A stretch of DNA of 64,000 nt from Paenibacillus koleovorans NBRC 103111. GTDB lineage: Bacteria; Bacillota; Bacilli; Paenibacillales; NBRC-103111. Shown one piece after another: positions 9,351 through 18,422 of this stretch. The notes below the pieces were generated by a model. The model ran no database searches, was not told the DNA's origin, and worked only from the letters and a program-made list of their open reading frames with translations. The position numbers and the translations under genes were made by a program. The stretch covers positions 1-64,000 of the forward strand of contig NZ_BIMA01000019.1 of the NCBI RefSeq assembly GCF_004000845.1. Reading direction: 5' to 3'. How positions within the stretch are numbered: the stretch's first letter is position 1; each line of letters opens with the position of its first letter.

Positions 9351-9606
9351 GCGCGTTCGAGGACTACGAGAACACGACTAGCGCGATCAATGTCAGCACG
9401 TACGGGAACACCTTCTGCAGGAGCGGCGGCACATCCGCCTAGGACGGGCTGACCTGCGAGATGAAAGCGGTTTCTTAGCGCTGAATCTTCCTATTAAAAA
9501 GTTGATCTGCGCCGTTGGAACTAGAAGGAGATAGGCGGACCGAATCGAATTTAAAATGGTAAGACTTGCATATTTCGACACGAGCCCTAATCCGAGAGGT
9601 AACGAG

Positions 9607-10662
9607 ATGGAATTCGAGCAAACCTGGCTGAAGCAATCGAAAATATTCATCATGGACGATCAAGCGTTCAATATCGAGCTGCTGGAGCGCATCTTGAAGC
9701 GGGCGGGCTTCGACCGGATGATCAGCACGACCGACCCGATGCAATTCGAGGAGCTGTTCCTGGACTACCGGCCGGATATTGTGCTCCTGGATCTCCATAT
9801 GCCGCACATCGACGGATTCGCGGCACTCGCAAGGCTGAAGCAGATTGTCCATGAGGACGATTATTTGCCTGTGCTCGTGCTGACCGCCGACGTCACGCCG
9901 GAGGCCAAGCAGCGAGCGCTGCGCGAGGGTGCCAACGACTTCCTCACCAAACCGTTCGACCGAAGCGAGGTCGTACTGCGCATCACGAATCTGCTCAAGA
10001 CCCGCTATCTGCACATGCAGCTTCAACTGCACAATCAGCAGCTGGAGCAGAAGGTGTCGGAACGCACGGCGGAGCTTGAAGAGGCGCAGCTCGAGATTCT
10101 GCGCATCCTGGCGCGCTCGGCCGAGTACCGCGACGATGTGACGGGCGAGCATACGCAGCGAGTCGGCCGCTTGGCCGGACTGACCGCCCGGGCGCTGGGC
10201 CTCCCGGAGGAGGATGTCGAACAGATCGAATCGGCCGCCGCCTTGCACGATATCGGCAAGATCGGCATCCCGGATCACATCCTGCTCAAGCCTGGCAAAT
10301 TTTCGCCCGACGAATTCGAGAAGATGAAGGTGCACACGTCGATCGGAGCGCATATTATCGGCGACGCCTTCTTCCCGACGTTGCGGCTCGCCTCCGAGAT
10401 CGCGCTGCACCATCATGAGCGCTGGGACGGCAACGGGTACCCGGCCGGACTGAAGGGCGAGGAAATTCCGCTGCCCGCACGCATCGTGGCGATCGCGGAC
10501 TTCTACGACGCCTTGACCCACGAGCGCCCTTACAAGGCGGCCTGGAGCACGGACGAGACGATACAGGAAATCGAACGGCAGCAAGGCAAACATTTCGATC
10601 CCGTAGTTACGGAAGCATTCCTCACTGTGGTTCGCTCGCAGAACACCGCAACCCCAATTTAG
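9607..10662 (+). CDS. Response regulator with HD-GYP phosphodiesterase domain
   Basis: A 351-residue protein. The ATG at 9607 is preferred over 9556 because GAGAGG lies just upstream and the receiver begins immediately after. The receiver domain (about 1-130) has the acidic pair in IFIMDDQ and the phospho-Asp in [10 protein letters not shown] coiled segment leads to HD-GYP with His214-Asp215 in [21 protein letters not shown] (GYP at 277-279) and [12 protein letters not shown]. All metal and GYP residues are present, so cyclic di-GMP hydrolysis is expected from the family. The next gene is a gas sensor, which suggests that NO or O2 controls c-di-GMP level. Confidence 0.92.
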   Translation: MEFEQTWLKQSKIFIMDDQAFNIELLERILKRAGFDRMISTTDPMQFEELFLDYRPDIVLLDLHMPHIDGFAALARLKQIVHEDDYLPVLVLTADVTPEAKQRALREGANDFLTKPFDRSEVVLRITNLLKTRYLHMQLQLHNQQLEQKVSERTAELEEAQLEILRILARSAEYRDDVTGEHTQRVGRLAGLTARALGLPEEDVEQIESAAALHDIGKIGIPDHILLKPGKFSPDEFEKMKVHTSIGAHIIGDAFFPTLRLASEIALHHHERWDGNGYPAGLKGEEIPLPARIVAIADFYDALTHERPYKAAWSTDETIQEIERQQGKHFDPVVTEAFLTVVRSQNTATPI

Positions 10663-10690
10663 ATTTTTGAGACGATGGAGGCTCGAACGT

Positions 10691-11242
10691 ATGAAAGGCA
10701 TGGTATTTACGACGTTTTTGGAAATGGTGGAGGAGCGGTTCTCCCCACAGATGGCCGACAAAATCATCGAGCTGGCCGAGCTTCCGTCCGGCGGTGCGTA
10801 CACGAGCCTCGGAACTTACTCGCATGAGGAAATCATCAGCTTGGTCGTACAGCTCAGCAAACAGACGGACATCCCCGTGTCCGATCTCGTCCGCGTGTTC
10901 GGCGAGTATATGTTCGGCCAGTTGGCCGCCGGGTACCCGCAGTTCGTTGCCGCCAACAAGTCGGTGTACGATTTTCTGCTGAAGGTCGATTCCTACATCC
11001 ATGTCGAGGTTCGCAAGCTGTATCCCGACGCCGAGCTGCCAGGCTTCTCCTACGAGACGCCGTCGCCGGGCGTCATGGTCATGACCTATCGCTCCTCGCG
11101 TCCGTTCGCCGATCTGGCGGAAGGGCTCATTGTCGGGGCAATCAAGCATTTCGAAGAGGACATCACCCTCGAGCGGGAGAACTTGGAGGATGCGGGCGGG
11201 ACCGCGGCACGCTTCACTATGACGAAACGGGAGACGAATTGA
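10691..11242 (+). CDS. H-NOX (heme NO/oxygen-binding) sensor protein
   Basis: A 183-residue soluble protein starting MKGMVFTTFLEMVEERF, the typical H-NOX N-terminus. GGAGG nine bases upstream fixes the start at 10691, not the earlier frame opening. The proximal heme ligand is His104 (SYIHVEVRKLYPDAELP). The heme-propionate motif Tyr-x-Ser-x-Arg is Tyr133-Ser135-Arg137. Stand-alone bacterial H-NOX proteins usually inhibit or activate a neighbouring histidine kinase when NO binds. Here a hybrid kinase starts four bases after its stop. I see no obvious equivalent of the distal pocket Tyr that stabilises O2, so NO selectivity is likely but is inference. Confidence 0.92.
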   Translation: MKGMVFTTFLEMVEERFSPQMADKIIELAELPSGGAYTSLGTYSHEEIISLVVQLSKQTDIPVSDLVRVFGEYMFGQLAAGYPQFVAANKSVYDFLLKVDSYIHVEVRKLYPDAELPGFSYETPSPGVMVMTYRSSRPFADLAEGLIVGAIKHFEEDITLERENLEDAGGTAARFTMTKRETN

Positions 11243-11245
11243 CCG

Positions 11246-13009
11246 ATGGAAGAATTGGAGTTGCTTCGCAGACAGCTGGAGCGGGAGAAGAGGGCGCGCA
11301 AGGCGGCGGAAGACATTGCGGAGCAGAAGACGCGGGAGCTGTTCTACGCCAATGAGGAGCTGAAGGACGTCAACAATCATCTCGAGGAGCTGGTCAAGGA
11401 ACGGACGACGGAATTGGTCCGCGCCCGGGATGAGGCGATCGAGGCGAGCAAGATCAAAAGCCAGTTCCTCGCGAACATGAGCCATGAGCTGCGGACGCCG
11501 CTGAACGCCATCATCGGGTATAGCGAGATGCTGCAGGAGGAGGCCGCCGACTTGGGCGAGCCGGCTTTTGCCGAGGACTTGAAAAAAATCCATACGTCCG
11601 GAAAGCACCTGCTGTCCCTGATCAACGATATTCTCGATCTGTCGAAGATCGAGGCCGGCAAGATGGACATCTACCTCGAGGTATGCGAGGTGGACAGCTT
11701 CATCCAGGATGTCGCGTCGACCGTACGACCGCTCATCGCCAAAAACCGCAACACCCTCGAAATTCAAGGCGTGTCCGGTTTCTTCCGCACCGATGTGACC
11801 AAGCTGCGGCAGATCATTCTGAACTTGCTCAGCAACGCGTCCAAGTTTACGCAAGAAGGGGCGGTCCGCCTCGAGATCCAACAGGCGATGGAGGGCGACC
11901 GAAGCGGCTACTTGTTCCGTGTGACGGATTCCGGCATCGGCATGACTCCGGAGCAGATGGACAAGCTGTTCCTCGCCTTCACGCAAGCCGACCTGTCCAC
12001 GACGCGCAAGTATGGCGGCACCGGCCTCGGTCTGGCGATCAGCCAGCGATTCGCCCAGATGCTCGGCGGCTCGATCCAGGTGAAGAGCGAACCCGGCACG
12101 GGCAGCACATTCACCGTCTGGCTGCCCAACATCAATGAAGCGAGCCACGGGGGGCAAGGCGACGACTGGTCGCCGGACGAGCCTGTCGAGGGAGAGGGTG
12201 CGAACCCGAACCAGTTGACCGTCCTGGTCATCGACGACGATGTGGATATGCTCAAGCTGCTGCAGCGTTATCTGCAGAAGGAGCAGTACTCGGTGCTGAT
12301 GGCCCGCACCGGTTTGGAAGGACTGCAGCTAGCGCGGGAGAAAAAGCCGGATGCGATCATTCTGGATGTGCTTATGCCGGGCATGGACGGCTGGAGCGTC
12401 TTGGCGCAGTTGAAGAAGGAATCGCAGCCCGAGGTCGCCGACATTCCGGTCATTCTGCTGTCGGTCTCGGACAACCGCAATCTGGGCTTCGCCCTTGGCG
12501 CTTCCGAGTACCTGGTGAAGCCCGTCGAGCGCGAACGGCTGCTCAGCGTGCTGAACCAGTACGTCGATCAACGCGAGGCCGGCAGCGTGCTCGTCATCGA
12601 GGACGATGTCCCTACGTCGGAGATGATGACGAAGCTGCTGACGCGGGAAGGTTATTCCGTGACCCGAGCGGACAACGGGCTCGTGGCGCTGCAGCGCATG
12701 GCGGAAGCCAATCCGCAGCTCATCCTGCTCGATCTGATGATGCCGGAGATGGATGGCTTCCAGTTCGTCTCCGAGCTGCGCCAACGTCCCGAATGGGCGG
12801 CAGTGCCGATCGTGGTCATTACCGCGAAGACGATTACCGAGGAAGACCGGCTGCGGTTGAACGGACGGGTGGAGAACATCCTGCAGAAGGGTCAGTCTTC
12901 GACAAGCGCCCTGCTGCGGGAAGTGAACCGGCTGATCGTCCATACAGGCCGTCTGCAGGCTGCAGACGCTGCAGATGCCCCGGACGGGGGGCATTCGCAC
13001 AATGGCTAG
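11246..13009 (+). CDS. Soluble hybrid histidine kinase with two receiver domains
   Basis: A 587-residue cytoplasmic protein with no membrane segment. An N-terminal coiled coil (1-60) precedes the dimerisation domain with His80 in [13 protein letters not shown]. The ATPase domain (about 180-295) has [17 protein letters not shown] and GGTGLGL. Two tandem receivers follow, with phospho-Asps in [13 protein letters not shown] and [14 protein letters not shown]. The gene follows H-NOX by four bases and overlaps the next receiver gene by eight, so it is very likely the H-NOX effector kinase. The two built-in receivers suggest a phosphorelay, with the separate receiver downstream as a further target. 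Confidence 0.9.
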   Translation: MEELELLRRQLEREKRARKAAEDIAEQKTRELFYANEELKDVNNHLEELVKERTTELVRARDEAIEASKIKSQFLANMSHELRTPLNAIIGYSEMLQEEAADLGEPAFAEDLKKIHTSGKHLLSLINDILDLSKIEAGKMDIYLEVCEVDSFIQDVASTVRPLIAKNRNTLEIQGVSGFFRTDVTKLRQIILNLLSNASKFTQEGAVRLEIQQAMEGDRSGYLFRVTDSGIGMTPEQMDKLFLAFTQADLSTTRKYGGTGLGLAISQRFAQMLGGSIQVKSEPGTGSTFTVWLPNINEASHGGQGDDWSPDEPVEGEGANPNQLTVLVIDDDVDMLKLLQRYLQKEQYSVLMARTGLEGLQLAREKKPDAIILDVLMPGMDGWSVLAQLKKESQPEVADIPVILLSVSDNRNLGFALGASEYLVKPVERERLLSVLNQYVDQREAGSVLVIEDDVPTSEMMTKLLTREGYSVTRADNGLVALQRMAEANPQLILLDLMMPEMDGFQFVSELRQRPEWAAVPIVVITAKTITEEDRLRLNGRVENILQKGQSSTSALLREVNRLIVHTGRLQAADAADAPDGGHSHNG

Positions 13010-13367
13010 AATACTGATTGTGGAAGACAATGAGATGAACCGCGACATGCTGTCCCGTCGCTTGCAGCGCAAAGGCTACGAGATCGAGATGGCCATCGAC
13101 GGCGAGGAGGGGGTCCGGCGTGCGCGGGAGTGGATGCCCGACCTCATCCTGATGGATCTGAGCTTGCCGATCATGGACGGCTGGACGGCCACGGCAACGC
13201 TGAAGGCCGATGAAGCGACACGCGGCATTCCGGTTATCGCGCTGACCGCGCATGCGATGGCGACCGACCGCGAGAAGGCGCTGGAGGCCGGCTGCGACGA
13301 CTACGACACGAAGCCGGTCGACCTGACCCGGCTGCTCAGCAAGATGGAGGCGCTGCTCCGCTTATAA
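13002..13367 (+). CDS. Single-domain response regulator (CheY-like)
   Basis: A 121-residue receiver with acidic residues in [11 protein letters not shown], the phospho-Asp in [13 protein letters not shown], the Thr in IALTAHA and Lys in DTKPVD. No output domain is present. The ATG at 13002 overlaps the end of the hybrid kinase, with a G-rich ribosome-binding site inside that gene. It is probably a phosphate shuttle or a protein-interaction regulator in the H-NOX circuit. Confidence 0.9.
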   Translation: MARILIVEDNEMNRDMLSRRLQRKGYEIEMAIDGEEGVRRAREWMPDLILMDLSLPIMDGWTATATLKADEATRGIPVIALTAHAMATDREKALEAGCDDYDTKPVDLTRLLSKMEALLRL

Positions 13368-13414
13368 TAAGAACCTGATTCGTCCATCCTAGTAAAAAGG
13401 AGGTGAATCAGGTC

Positions 13415-13570
13415 ATGGCGAAAGACGTATTGTGCGAAGTGAACAGCTGCAAGTACTGGGCTCCGGACAATCAATGCAAAGCATCCTCCATCTATGTGGT
13501 CAGCCACCGGGGGAAGCAAGCCCATAAGTCCGAGGAGACCGATTGCAAGACGTTCGAAGCGAAGGTGTAA
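13415..13570 (+). CDS. DUF1540 cysteine miniprotein
   Basis: A 51-residue protein beginning MAKDVLCEVNSCKYWAPDNQ. It has an ideal ribosome-binding site (AAGGAGGTGA, seven bases before ATG). Cysteines at 7, 12, 21 and 44 and the CEVNSCKYW pattern match DUF1540, a small putative metal-binding family common in Firmicutes. The function is unknown. It is followed by a terminator and may be co-transcribed with the receiver 47 bases upstream. Confidence 0.85.
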   Translation: MAKDVLCEVNSCKYWAPDNQCKASSIYVVSHRGKQAHKSEETDCKTFEAKV

Positions 13571-13834
13571 CCGTTATATGGATTAGCTGCTTGGAACGGC
13601 AACATGAGTGGCTAAATGGAATAGCTAATTGGACTGGCTACTTGGATTGGCTATTTGGATTGGTTTCACCGGAAGCGGCTGCCCCACAGCCGCTTCTTTC
13701 TTTGTACTCCTAACCTCTTCTCGTTGCTTCGCTACTGCTAGCCTGCCCAACATTGAGAATGTTTATCACTCTCAGAGGGCGATTTCTTTTCGACTGCATG
13801 GCTCGTGCTTTTAAGAATAACGATATTCAAATCG
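13571..13834. other. Intergenic region with short direct repeats and a repeat element
   Basis: It holds recurring TTGGATTGGCTA-type words (13629-13665), then the terminator at 13672, and finally a copy of the AATAACGAT palindromic element at 13816-13839 that overlaps the stop codon of the leftward membrane protein. No gene is seen. Confidence 0.5.
13672..13703 (+). terminator. Intrinsic terminator of the H-NOX/DUF1540 cluster
   Basis: GAAGCGGCT and AGCCGCTTC form a perfect 9-bp stem with a 7-base loop, followed by TTTCTTT. Confidence 0.85.
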
Positions 13835-13839
13835 CTATT
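13816..13839. repeat. Dispersed palindromic element, copy B
   Basis: AATAACGAT (13816-13824) and ATCGCTATT (13831-13839) with a 6-base loop. The right arm overlaps the stop codon of the TVP38-family gene. Confidence 0.6.
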
Positions 13840-14464
13840 TCGGCGGGTGATGCTTGGCGGTCAGGCCACCGGGAGGGGACGGCTGCATATAGCGTGCTTC
13901 GACCTTGCGCCCGATCCACACAGTAGCGGCGATGAACGCCAGCAGACCGGCGAGCAGCCAAGGCTGGTCGACGAATCGGCGCCAATCGTGCCCGATGTAG
14001 GAGAAGAGGAGGACATTGATCCCTTTGCCCAGCATAATCGCCGACAGAAATGTGCGCAGTCGTAACCGCACCAGTCCGGAAACGATATTGATTACCACGA
14101 ACGGCCCGAGCGGAAACAGGCTTAGCACGAGCACGTAGCTGAAGCCGTTTCGCCGCACCCAATGCAGACTCCGGCTCACCTTCGGCTTGTGCGCCCAGCG
14201 CTCCAGATACGGATGCCCTGCAATTCGCCTTACGATCAGGAATGTGACGACACACCCCGACACCAGACCGAGCCACGAGTACAGGAAACCGAGCCACAGC
14301 CCATACACCGCAGCATTGACCCCGATGAGGATTATAGTGGGCATAGGGGGCACGAACGCTTTCAGGAACGTCAGCAGAATGCCCGGCAACGGCCCCCAGG
14401 CGCGGAATTGCTCCAGCAGCTCCAGCAAATTTTCTTCGGTCAACGAGGACAACCAGTCCGTCAT
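13835..14464 (-). CDS. TVP38/TMEM64 (DedA-related) membrane protein
   Basis: About 209 residues with several hydrophobic helices. It carries the family segments FVPPMPTIILIGVNAAVYGLW, GCVVTFLIVRRIAGHPYLERW and NGFSYVLVLSLFPLGPFVVINIVSGL. The family is thought to act in lipid handling or membrane homeostasis, with no defined substrate. I place the start at the ATG at 14464; a TTG at 14470 is possible. It stands alone, and its stop overlaps a dispersed repeat element. Confidence 0.8.
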   Translation of the reverse strand: MTDWLSSLTEENLLELLEQFRAWGPLPGILLTFLKAFVPPMPTIILIGVNAAVYGLWLGFLYSWLGLVSGCVVTFLIVRRIAGHPYLERWAHKPKVSRSLHWVRRNGFSYVLVLSLFPLGPFVVINIVSGLVRLRLRTFLSAIMLGKGINVLLFSYIGHDWRRFVDQPWLLAGLLAFIAATVWIGRKVEARYMQPSPPGGLTAKHHPPK

Positions 14465-14606
14465 GCGCAACCACGCTTTCTATCCGAGCATCGTTTACCA
14501 AATCTTCATTCTAGCATACCATACTTGTCCGCCTCGGAGGGTGAAGATTGCTTGGCCAATGCGGGCCGGGAGCGGTCTACGGCTTGTTGAGCCGACTGGG
14601 GATTTG

Positions 14607-14666
14607 TTATATGATGGGTAGGATGCCTGCAACAAGCGATACTAATACTCATCCACCATCATATAA
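14607..14666 (+). promoter_or_regulatory. Long-loop inverted repeat upstream of aguA
   Basis: TTATATGATGG (14607-14617) and CCATCATATAA (14656-14666) are perfect 11-bp inverted arms separated by 38 bases. The right arm ends 17 bases before the aguA ATG. It could be a pair of operator half-sites or an mRNA hairpin that hides the ribosome-binding site. Confidence 0.55.
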
Positions 14667-14683
14667 GAAAAGAGCGAAGTAGA

Positions 14684-15733
14684 ATGACGAATGCTGCAAC
14701 ACCGAATCAGTTGAACTATGCGATGCCGCCGGAATGGTCGAAGCATGAGCGGACGTTTTTGTCCTGGCCGGTACAAGCCTCGATGGTATATCCCGACGAC
14801 TATGAAGCCGTGAGCGAAGGCTATGCGGAGATCGCCCGCGCCATTGCGGAGTTCGAGCCCGTTACGCTAGTAGTGAATCCCGAGGATTTGGAAAAAGTAA
14901 GCGGCTATTTCAAAGGGCAAGCCAATATTGATCTTCTCGCCATCCCGCATAACGATGCCTGGTTTCGCGACAATGGTCCGACGTTCCTGGTTAACCCGGA
15001 GGGCGATGTGGCCGGCGTCAACTGGCGGTTCAACGCTTGGGGCGGCAAATATGCGCCTTGGGATCTGGACGACAGTGTCGCTCCCCAAATTCTCGAGCAT
15101 TACGGCATCCGCCGGTTTGACGCTCCTCTTGTGATGGAGGGCGGCTCGATCCACGTCGACGGAGAAGGCACGCTGCTGACGACCGAGGAATGTTTGCTGA
15201 ACGAGAACCGGAATCCGGACTTGTCCCGCGAGCAGATTGAGGAGTACTTGCAGCAGTATGTGAATATTCGGAAGGTTATCTGGCTGAAAAGAGGGCTGGA
15301 CGGCGACGAGACGGACGGTCATGTCGACAACATTGCCTGCTATGCGGCACCGGGCCAAGTGATCCTGCAAGTTTGCCACGACCCAAGCGACCCGAACTAT
15401 GCGATTACGCAGGAGAACTTGCACATTTTGCAGGAAGCGGTCGATGCGCAAGGGCGGAAGCTGGACATCATCCAGATCGAGCAGCCGCCACTGACGATGT
15501 TCGAGGACAGCCGGTTGACGCTGAGCTATTTGAATTTCTACTTCGTGAACGACGGCATCGTGCTGCCGGTATTCGGAGGCGCTGCAGAGCGCACGGATCG
15601 GCTGGCGGAGCAGGCGTTGCGCGAAGCGTTTCCGGGTCGTCGCATTCGCACGGTAGACGGCATGGCGGTCATCAAGGAAGGCGGCAACGTCCACTGCACG
15701 ACCCAGCAGATGGCGGCGCGCGGCGTCAAGTAA
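14684..15733 (+). CDS. aguA: Agmatine deiminase
   Basis: A 349-residue cytoplasmic enzyme converting agmatine to N-carbamoylputrescine and ammonia. Guanidine-modifying superfamily signatures are clear: MPPEWSKHERTFLSWP at the N-terminus, WFRDNGPTF, the GDETDGHVDN segment, and the catalytic Cys338 in GGNVHCTTQQ. The next gene encodes the following enzyme of the pathway, so the pair makes putrescine. The start is the ATG at 14684, with a weak purine-rich ribosome-binding site. An inverted repeat just upstream may regulate it. Confidence 0.95.
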   Translation: MTNAATPNQLNYAMPPEWSKHERTFLSWPVQASMVYPDDYEAVSEGYAEIARAIAEFEPVTLVVNPEDLEKVSGYFKGQANIDLLAIPHNDAWFRDNGPTFLVNPEGDVAGVNWRFNAWGGKYAPWDLDDSVAPQILEHYGIRRFDAPLVMEGGSIHVDGEGTLLTTEECLLNENRNPDLSREQIEEYLQQYVNIRKVIWLKRGLDGDETDGHVDNIACYAAPGQVILQVCHDPSDPNYAITQENLHILQEAVDAQGRKLDIIQIEQPPLTMFEDSRLTLSYLNFYFVNDGIVLPVFGGAAERTDRLAEQALREAFPGRRIRTVDGMAVIKEGGNVHCTTQQMAARGVK

Positions 15734-15761
15734 GCTCTTAGGAAAGGGAGGACTGTAGGTT

Positions 15762-16637
15762 ATGCGTAAAGTAAAAGTAGCGGCCACTCAAATGAGCTGC
15801 TCGTCGAATATAGAGGAGAACATTAGTCGGGCGGAATCGCTCGTGCGGAAGGCGGCGGCTGAAGGCGCCCAAATTATTTTGCTGCAGGAGCTGTTCGAAA
15901 CGCCTTATTTTTGCCAGAAGGAGAAAGCGGACTATTACGTCTACGCCACCGAGCTGGAGCACAACAAGGCGGTCAATCATTTCAAGCAAATCGCGCGGGA
16001 GCTGGAGGTCGTCTTGCCGATCAGCTTTTATGAGAAAAAGAACTATGCGCGTTATAATTCGCTGGCTGTGATCGATGCTAACGGCGAGGTACTGGGACAA
16101 TATCGGAAGAGCCACATTCCGGACGGACCGGGGTATGAGGAGAAGTTTTACTTTAATCCGGGGGATACCGGGTTCAAGGTGTGGAAGACGCGTTACGCGA
16201 AAATCGGCATCGGCGTCTGTTGGGATCAATGGTACCCGGAAGCCGCCCGCTGTATGGCGCTGATGGGGGCGGAGCTGCTGTTCTATCCGACGGCTATCGG
16301 CTCCGAGCCGCAAGACGGCAGCATCGACTCGAAGGATCATTGGCAGATGTGCATGCTCGGCCATGCCGCATCGAACCTGATGCCGGTCATCGCCTCCAAC
16401 CGGATCGGACCGGAGGATGACGGCGATTCAACGATCAATTTCTACGGCTCCTCGTTCATCGCTGGGCCGCAGGGCAACAAGCTCGCGGAAGCCGGACGCA
16501 CGGAGGAAGCGGTGCTGACCGCGGAGTTCGATCTCGATCAGCTGGAGATTCAGCGCATCGAGTGGGGCATTTTCCGCGACCGGCGGCCGGATCTGTACAA
16601 GATCATCACGTCGTATGACGGAGAGCGTATGATTTAA
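15762..16637 (+). CDS. aguB: N-carbamoylputrescine amidase
   Basis: A 291-residue nitrilase-superfamily enzyme that hydrolyses N-carbamoylputrescine to putrescine, CO2 and ammonia. The Glu-Lys-Cys triad is visible as Glu43 (LQELFE), Lys116 (QYRKSHIP) and Cys153 (GVCWDQWYPE). A GGGAGG motif precedes the ATG, and the gene follows aguA by 28 bases in the same operon. Confidence 0.95.
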   Translation: MRKVKVAATQMSCSSNIEENISRAESLVRKAAAEGAQIILLQELFETPYFCQKEKADYYVYATELEHNKAVNHFKQIARELEVVLPISFYEKKNYARYNSLAVIDANGEVLGQYRKSHIPDGPGYEEKFYFNPGDTGFKVWKTRYAKIGIGVCWDQWYPEAARCMALMGAELLFYPTAIGSEPQDGSIDSKDHWQMCMLGHAASNLMPVIASNRIGPEDDGDSTINFYGSSFIAGPQGNKLAEAGRTEEAVLTAEFDLDQLEIQRIEWGIFRDRRPDLYKIITSYDGERMI

Positions 16638-16649
16638 TGGATGTGGTCG

Positions 16650-16676
16650 GACCGCAGGGGGCAGCCTCTGCGGTTT
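16650..16676 (+). terminator. Possible terminator after aguB
   Basis: ACCGCAG and CTGCGGT form a 7-bp stem with a 10-base loop, followed by a weak TTCT tail. Confidence 0.45.
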
Positions 16677-16764
16677 CTGGTCTGTGTGGCTTGGCAGGTA
16701 GGCTACAAGCTGACCTTAGTTGGACATTGATGCAGCGTTATTTGTTCTGGAGGGGGAGATTGTC

Positions 16765-17484
16765 GTGACGGAAACGATGGATGGGCTTGGAGGGAACGAC
16801 GGGAGCAGCGAGATCGTCGAGAGCCAAGGGCGGCGAGTGTTGATTGTGACCGCCGTCTCGGCCGAGCGGGATGCCGTGCTGCGCGGCCTGCGAGACGCCG
16901 GCCGCTTCGACGTGATCGCCGCGGGCGTCAGCTCCGAGGCGGCTGCCGCCGCCGCCGGCGCGGCGCTGGCGATAGGCCGCGGCGAGTACGCGGCCGTGCT
17001 GTGCGCCGGCATCGGCGGCGGCTTCGCCGAGCGGGCCGCGCTCGGCGAGCTTGTGGTGGCGACGGCCTGCGTCGCCCCGCAGTTAGGTGCGGAAACCGCC
17101 GAGGGCGGTTTCCTGTCGCTGGACGAGCTGGGCTTCGGCACAGCTCGCATCGCGACGGACGAGGCGCTGTCGGCGCGACTCGTCCAAGCCCTGCAGGCGG
17201 CGGGCCAGTCCGTCCGCACCGGCGCCGTGCTCACGGTGGCGACCGTGACGGGCACCGCAGCCACCGCTGCCGCGCGCGCCGCACGCGTCCCCGACGCCGC
17301 CGCCGAAGGCATGGAAGGCTTCGGCGTCGCCGCAGCCGCACGCGCCATGCAGCTCCCCGTCCTGGAGCTGCGGGCGATCTCGAACCCCGTTGGGCCGCGC
17401 GACCGGGCGGCCTGGCGTATCCCACAGGCGCTGCAAGCGCTGGAAGCGGCCAGCGCCGTATTATCGGAGGTGTTCGATCTATGA
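16765..17484 (+). CDS. mqnB: Futalosine hydrolase
   Basis: About 239 residues, starting at GTG 16765 with GGAGGGGGAG upstream; an earlier TTG in frame has no such site. The protein has the nucleoside phosphorylase fold: VLIVTAVSAERDAVL, CAGIGGGFAERA, TVATVTGT and AEGMEGFGVAAAAR. It cleaves hypoxanthine from futalosine in the alternative menaquinone pathway. Its stop overlaps the start of mqnD (ATGA), confirming the pathway. The gene is very GC-rich and Ala-rich. Confidence 0.9.
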   Translation: MTETMDGLGGNDGSSEIVESQGRRVLIVTAVSAERDAVLRGLRDAGRFDVIAAGVSSEAAAAAAGAALAIGRGEYAAVLCAGIGGGFAERAALGELVVATACVAPQLGAETAEGGFLSLDELGFGTARIATDEALSARLVQALQAAGQSVRTGAVLTVATVTGTAATAAARAARVPDAAAEGMEGFGVAAAARAMQLPVLELRAISNPVGPRDRAAWRIPQALQALEAASAVLSEVFDL

Positions 17485-18365
17485 CGCAACCACAATCGCA
17501 AAGCCTGCGCATCGCCTACTCGCCGTGTCCGAACGACACGTTCGTGTTCCACGCTATGGCGCATGGGCTGATCCCTGGCACGCCGAAGCTCGACGTGATG
17601 TACGCCGACATCGACATCACCAACGGGCTCGCCGCGTCCTATGACGGCTCTGAGAGCACCTCGAGGGAAGTCCCCGACGTGCTCAAAATCTCCTACGCCG
17701 CGCTGCCCTACGTGCTGGACCGCTTCGCGCTGCTCCCTTGCGGCGGCGCGCTGGGCCGCGGCTGCGGCCCGCTCGTGCTGACGGCCGACGCCTCGACCGA
17801 CGCGGCGCAGCTTGCCACCCGCACGGTCGCCGTCCCAAGCGAGCGCTCGACCGCCTACATGCTATTCCGCCTCTGGGCGGCGCAGCATGTACCCGGCGGG
17901 CTCGGCCGCATCGTCGTCCTGCCGTTCCACGAGATCATGCCGGCGGTGCGCGACGGCTCCGTCGACGCCGGGCTCGTCATCCACGAGGCCCGCTTCACGT
18001 ACCAGACCTACGGCCTGCATATGTTGGCCGATATGGGCGTCTGGTGGGAAGCGGACACCGGGCTGCCGATCCCGCTCGGCGCCATTATCGCCCGACGCTC
18101 GCTCGACGGACGGGCGATCAGCGACTGGATCCGCGCTTCCGTCGAATACGCCTGGAAGTACCCCCAAGCGTCCCAGGCTTACGTTATGGCGCATGCGCAG
18201 GAAATGGACCCGTCCGTCGCGCAGCAGCACATCAGCCTATACGTGAACGAGTTCACGGGCAATCTCGGCGACAGCGGGTACCAAGCCGTCTACGCTTTGC
18301 TGAACCGGGCTGCGGACGAAGGGCTCGTCCCGCACATTAACCCCGAGCAGCTACGCAGCTACTAA
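17481..18365 (+). CDS. mqnD: 1,4-dihydroxy-6-naphthoate synthase
   Basis: A 294-residue periplasmic-binding-protein-fold enzyme. It begins LRIAYSPCPNDTFVFHAMAHG, the hallmark of MqnD, and carries ADIDITNGLA, DVLKISYAALPYVLDRFALL, PSERSTAY, DAGLVIHEARFTYQ and LPIPLGAIIARR. It converts cyclic dehypoxanthine futalosine to the naphthoate precursor of menaquinone. It is translationally coupled to mqnB. The other genes of the pathway (mqnA, C, E) are not in this window. Confidence 0.93.
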   Translation: MTQPQSQSLRIAYSPCPNDTFVFHAMAHGLIPGTPKLDVMYADIDITNGLAASYDGSESTSREVPDVLKISYAALPYVLDRFALLPCGGALGRGCGPLVLTADASTDAAQLATRTVAVPSERSTAYMLFRLWAAQHVPGGLGRIVVLPFHEIMPAVRDGSVDAGLVIHEARFTYQTYGLHMLADMGVWWEADTGLPIPLGAIIARRSLDGRAISDWIRASVEYAWKYPQASQAYVMAHAQEMDPSVAQQHISLYVNEFTGNLGDSGYQAVYALLNRAADEGLVPHINPEQLRSY

Positions 18366-18371
18366 CTAGAA

Positions 18372-18422
18372 GAAGCGCCCCTGCAAGCAAACAGCCTTGC
18401 CCACAGGAGCGCTTCCCTTTTT
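18372..18422 (+). terminator. Terminator of the mqnB-mqnD operon
   Basis: A 12-bp stem with one mismatch (18372-18383 with 18404-18415; arms GAAGCGCCCCTG and CAGGAGCGCTTC), followed by CCCTTTTTC. Confidence 0.85.

Noticed and set aside
9475-10803. 442-codon minus-strand frame
   Set aside because: It mirrors the receiver-HD-GYP gene, whose catalytic motifs are clear on the plus strand.
10622-12157. 511-codon minus-strand frame
   Set aside because: Antisense to the H-NOX and hybrid kinase genes; the composition is typical of a high-GC shadow frame.
17001-18365. Apparent N-terminal extension of mqnD by about 160 residues
   Set aside because: The extension is Arg-rich shadow translation of mqnB. 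The MqnD family start (LRIAYSPCPNDTF) follows directly after the ATG at 17481, which overlaps the mqnB stop.
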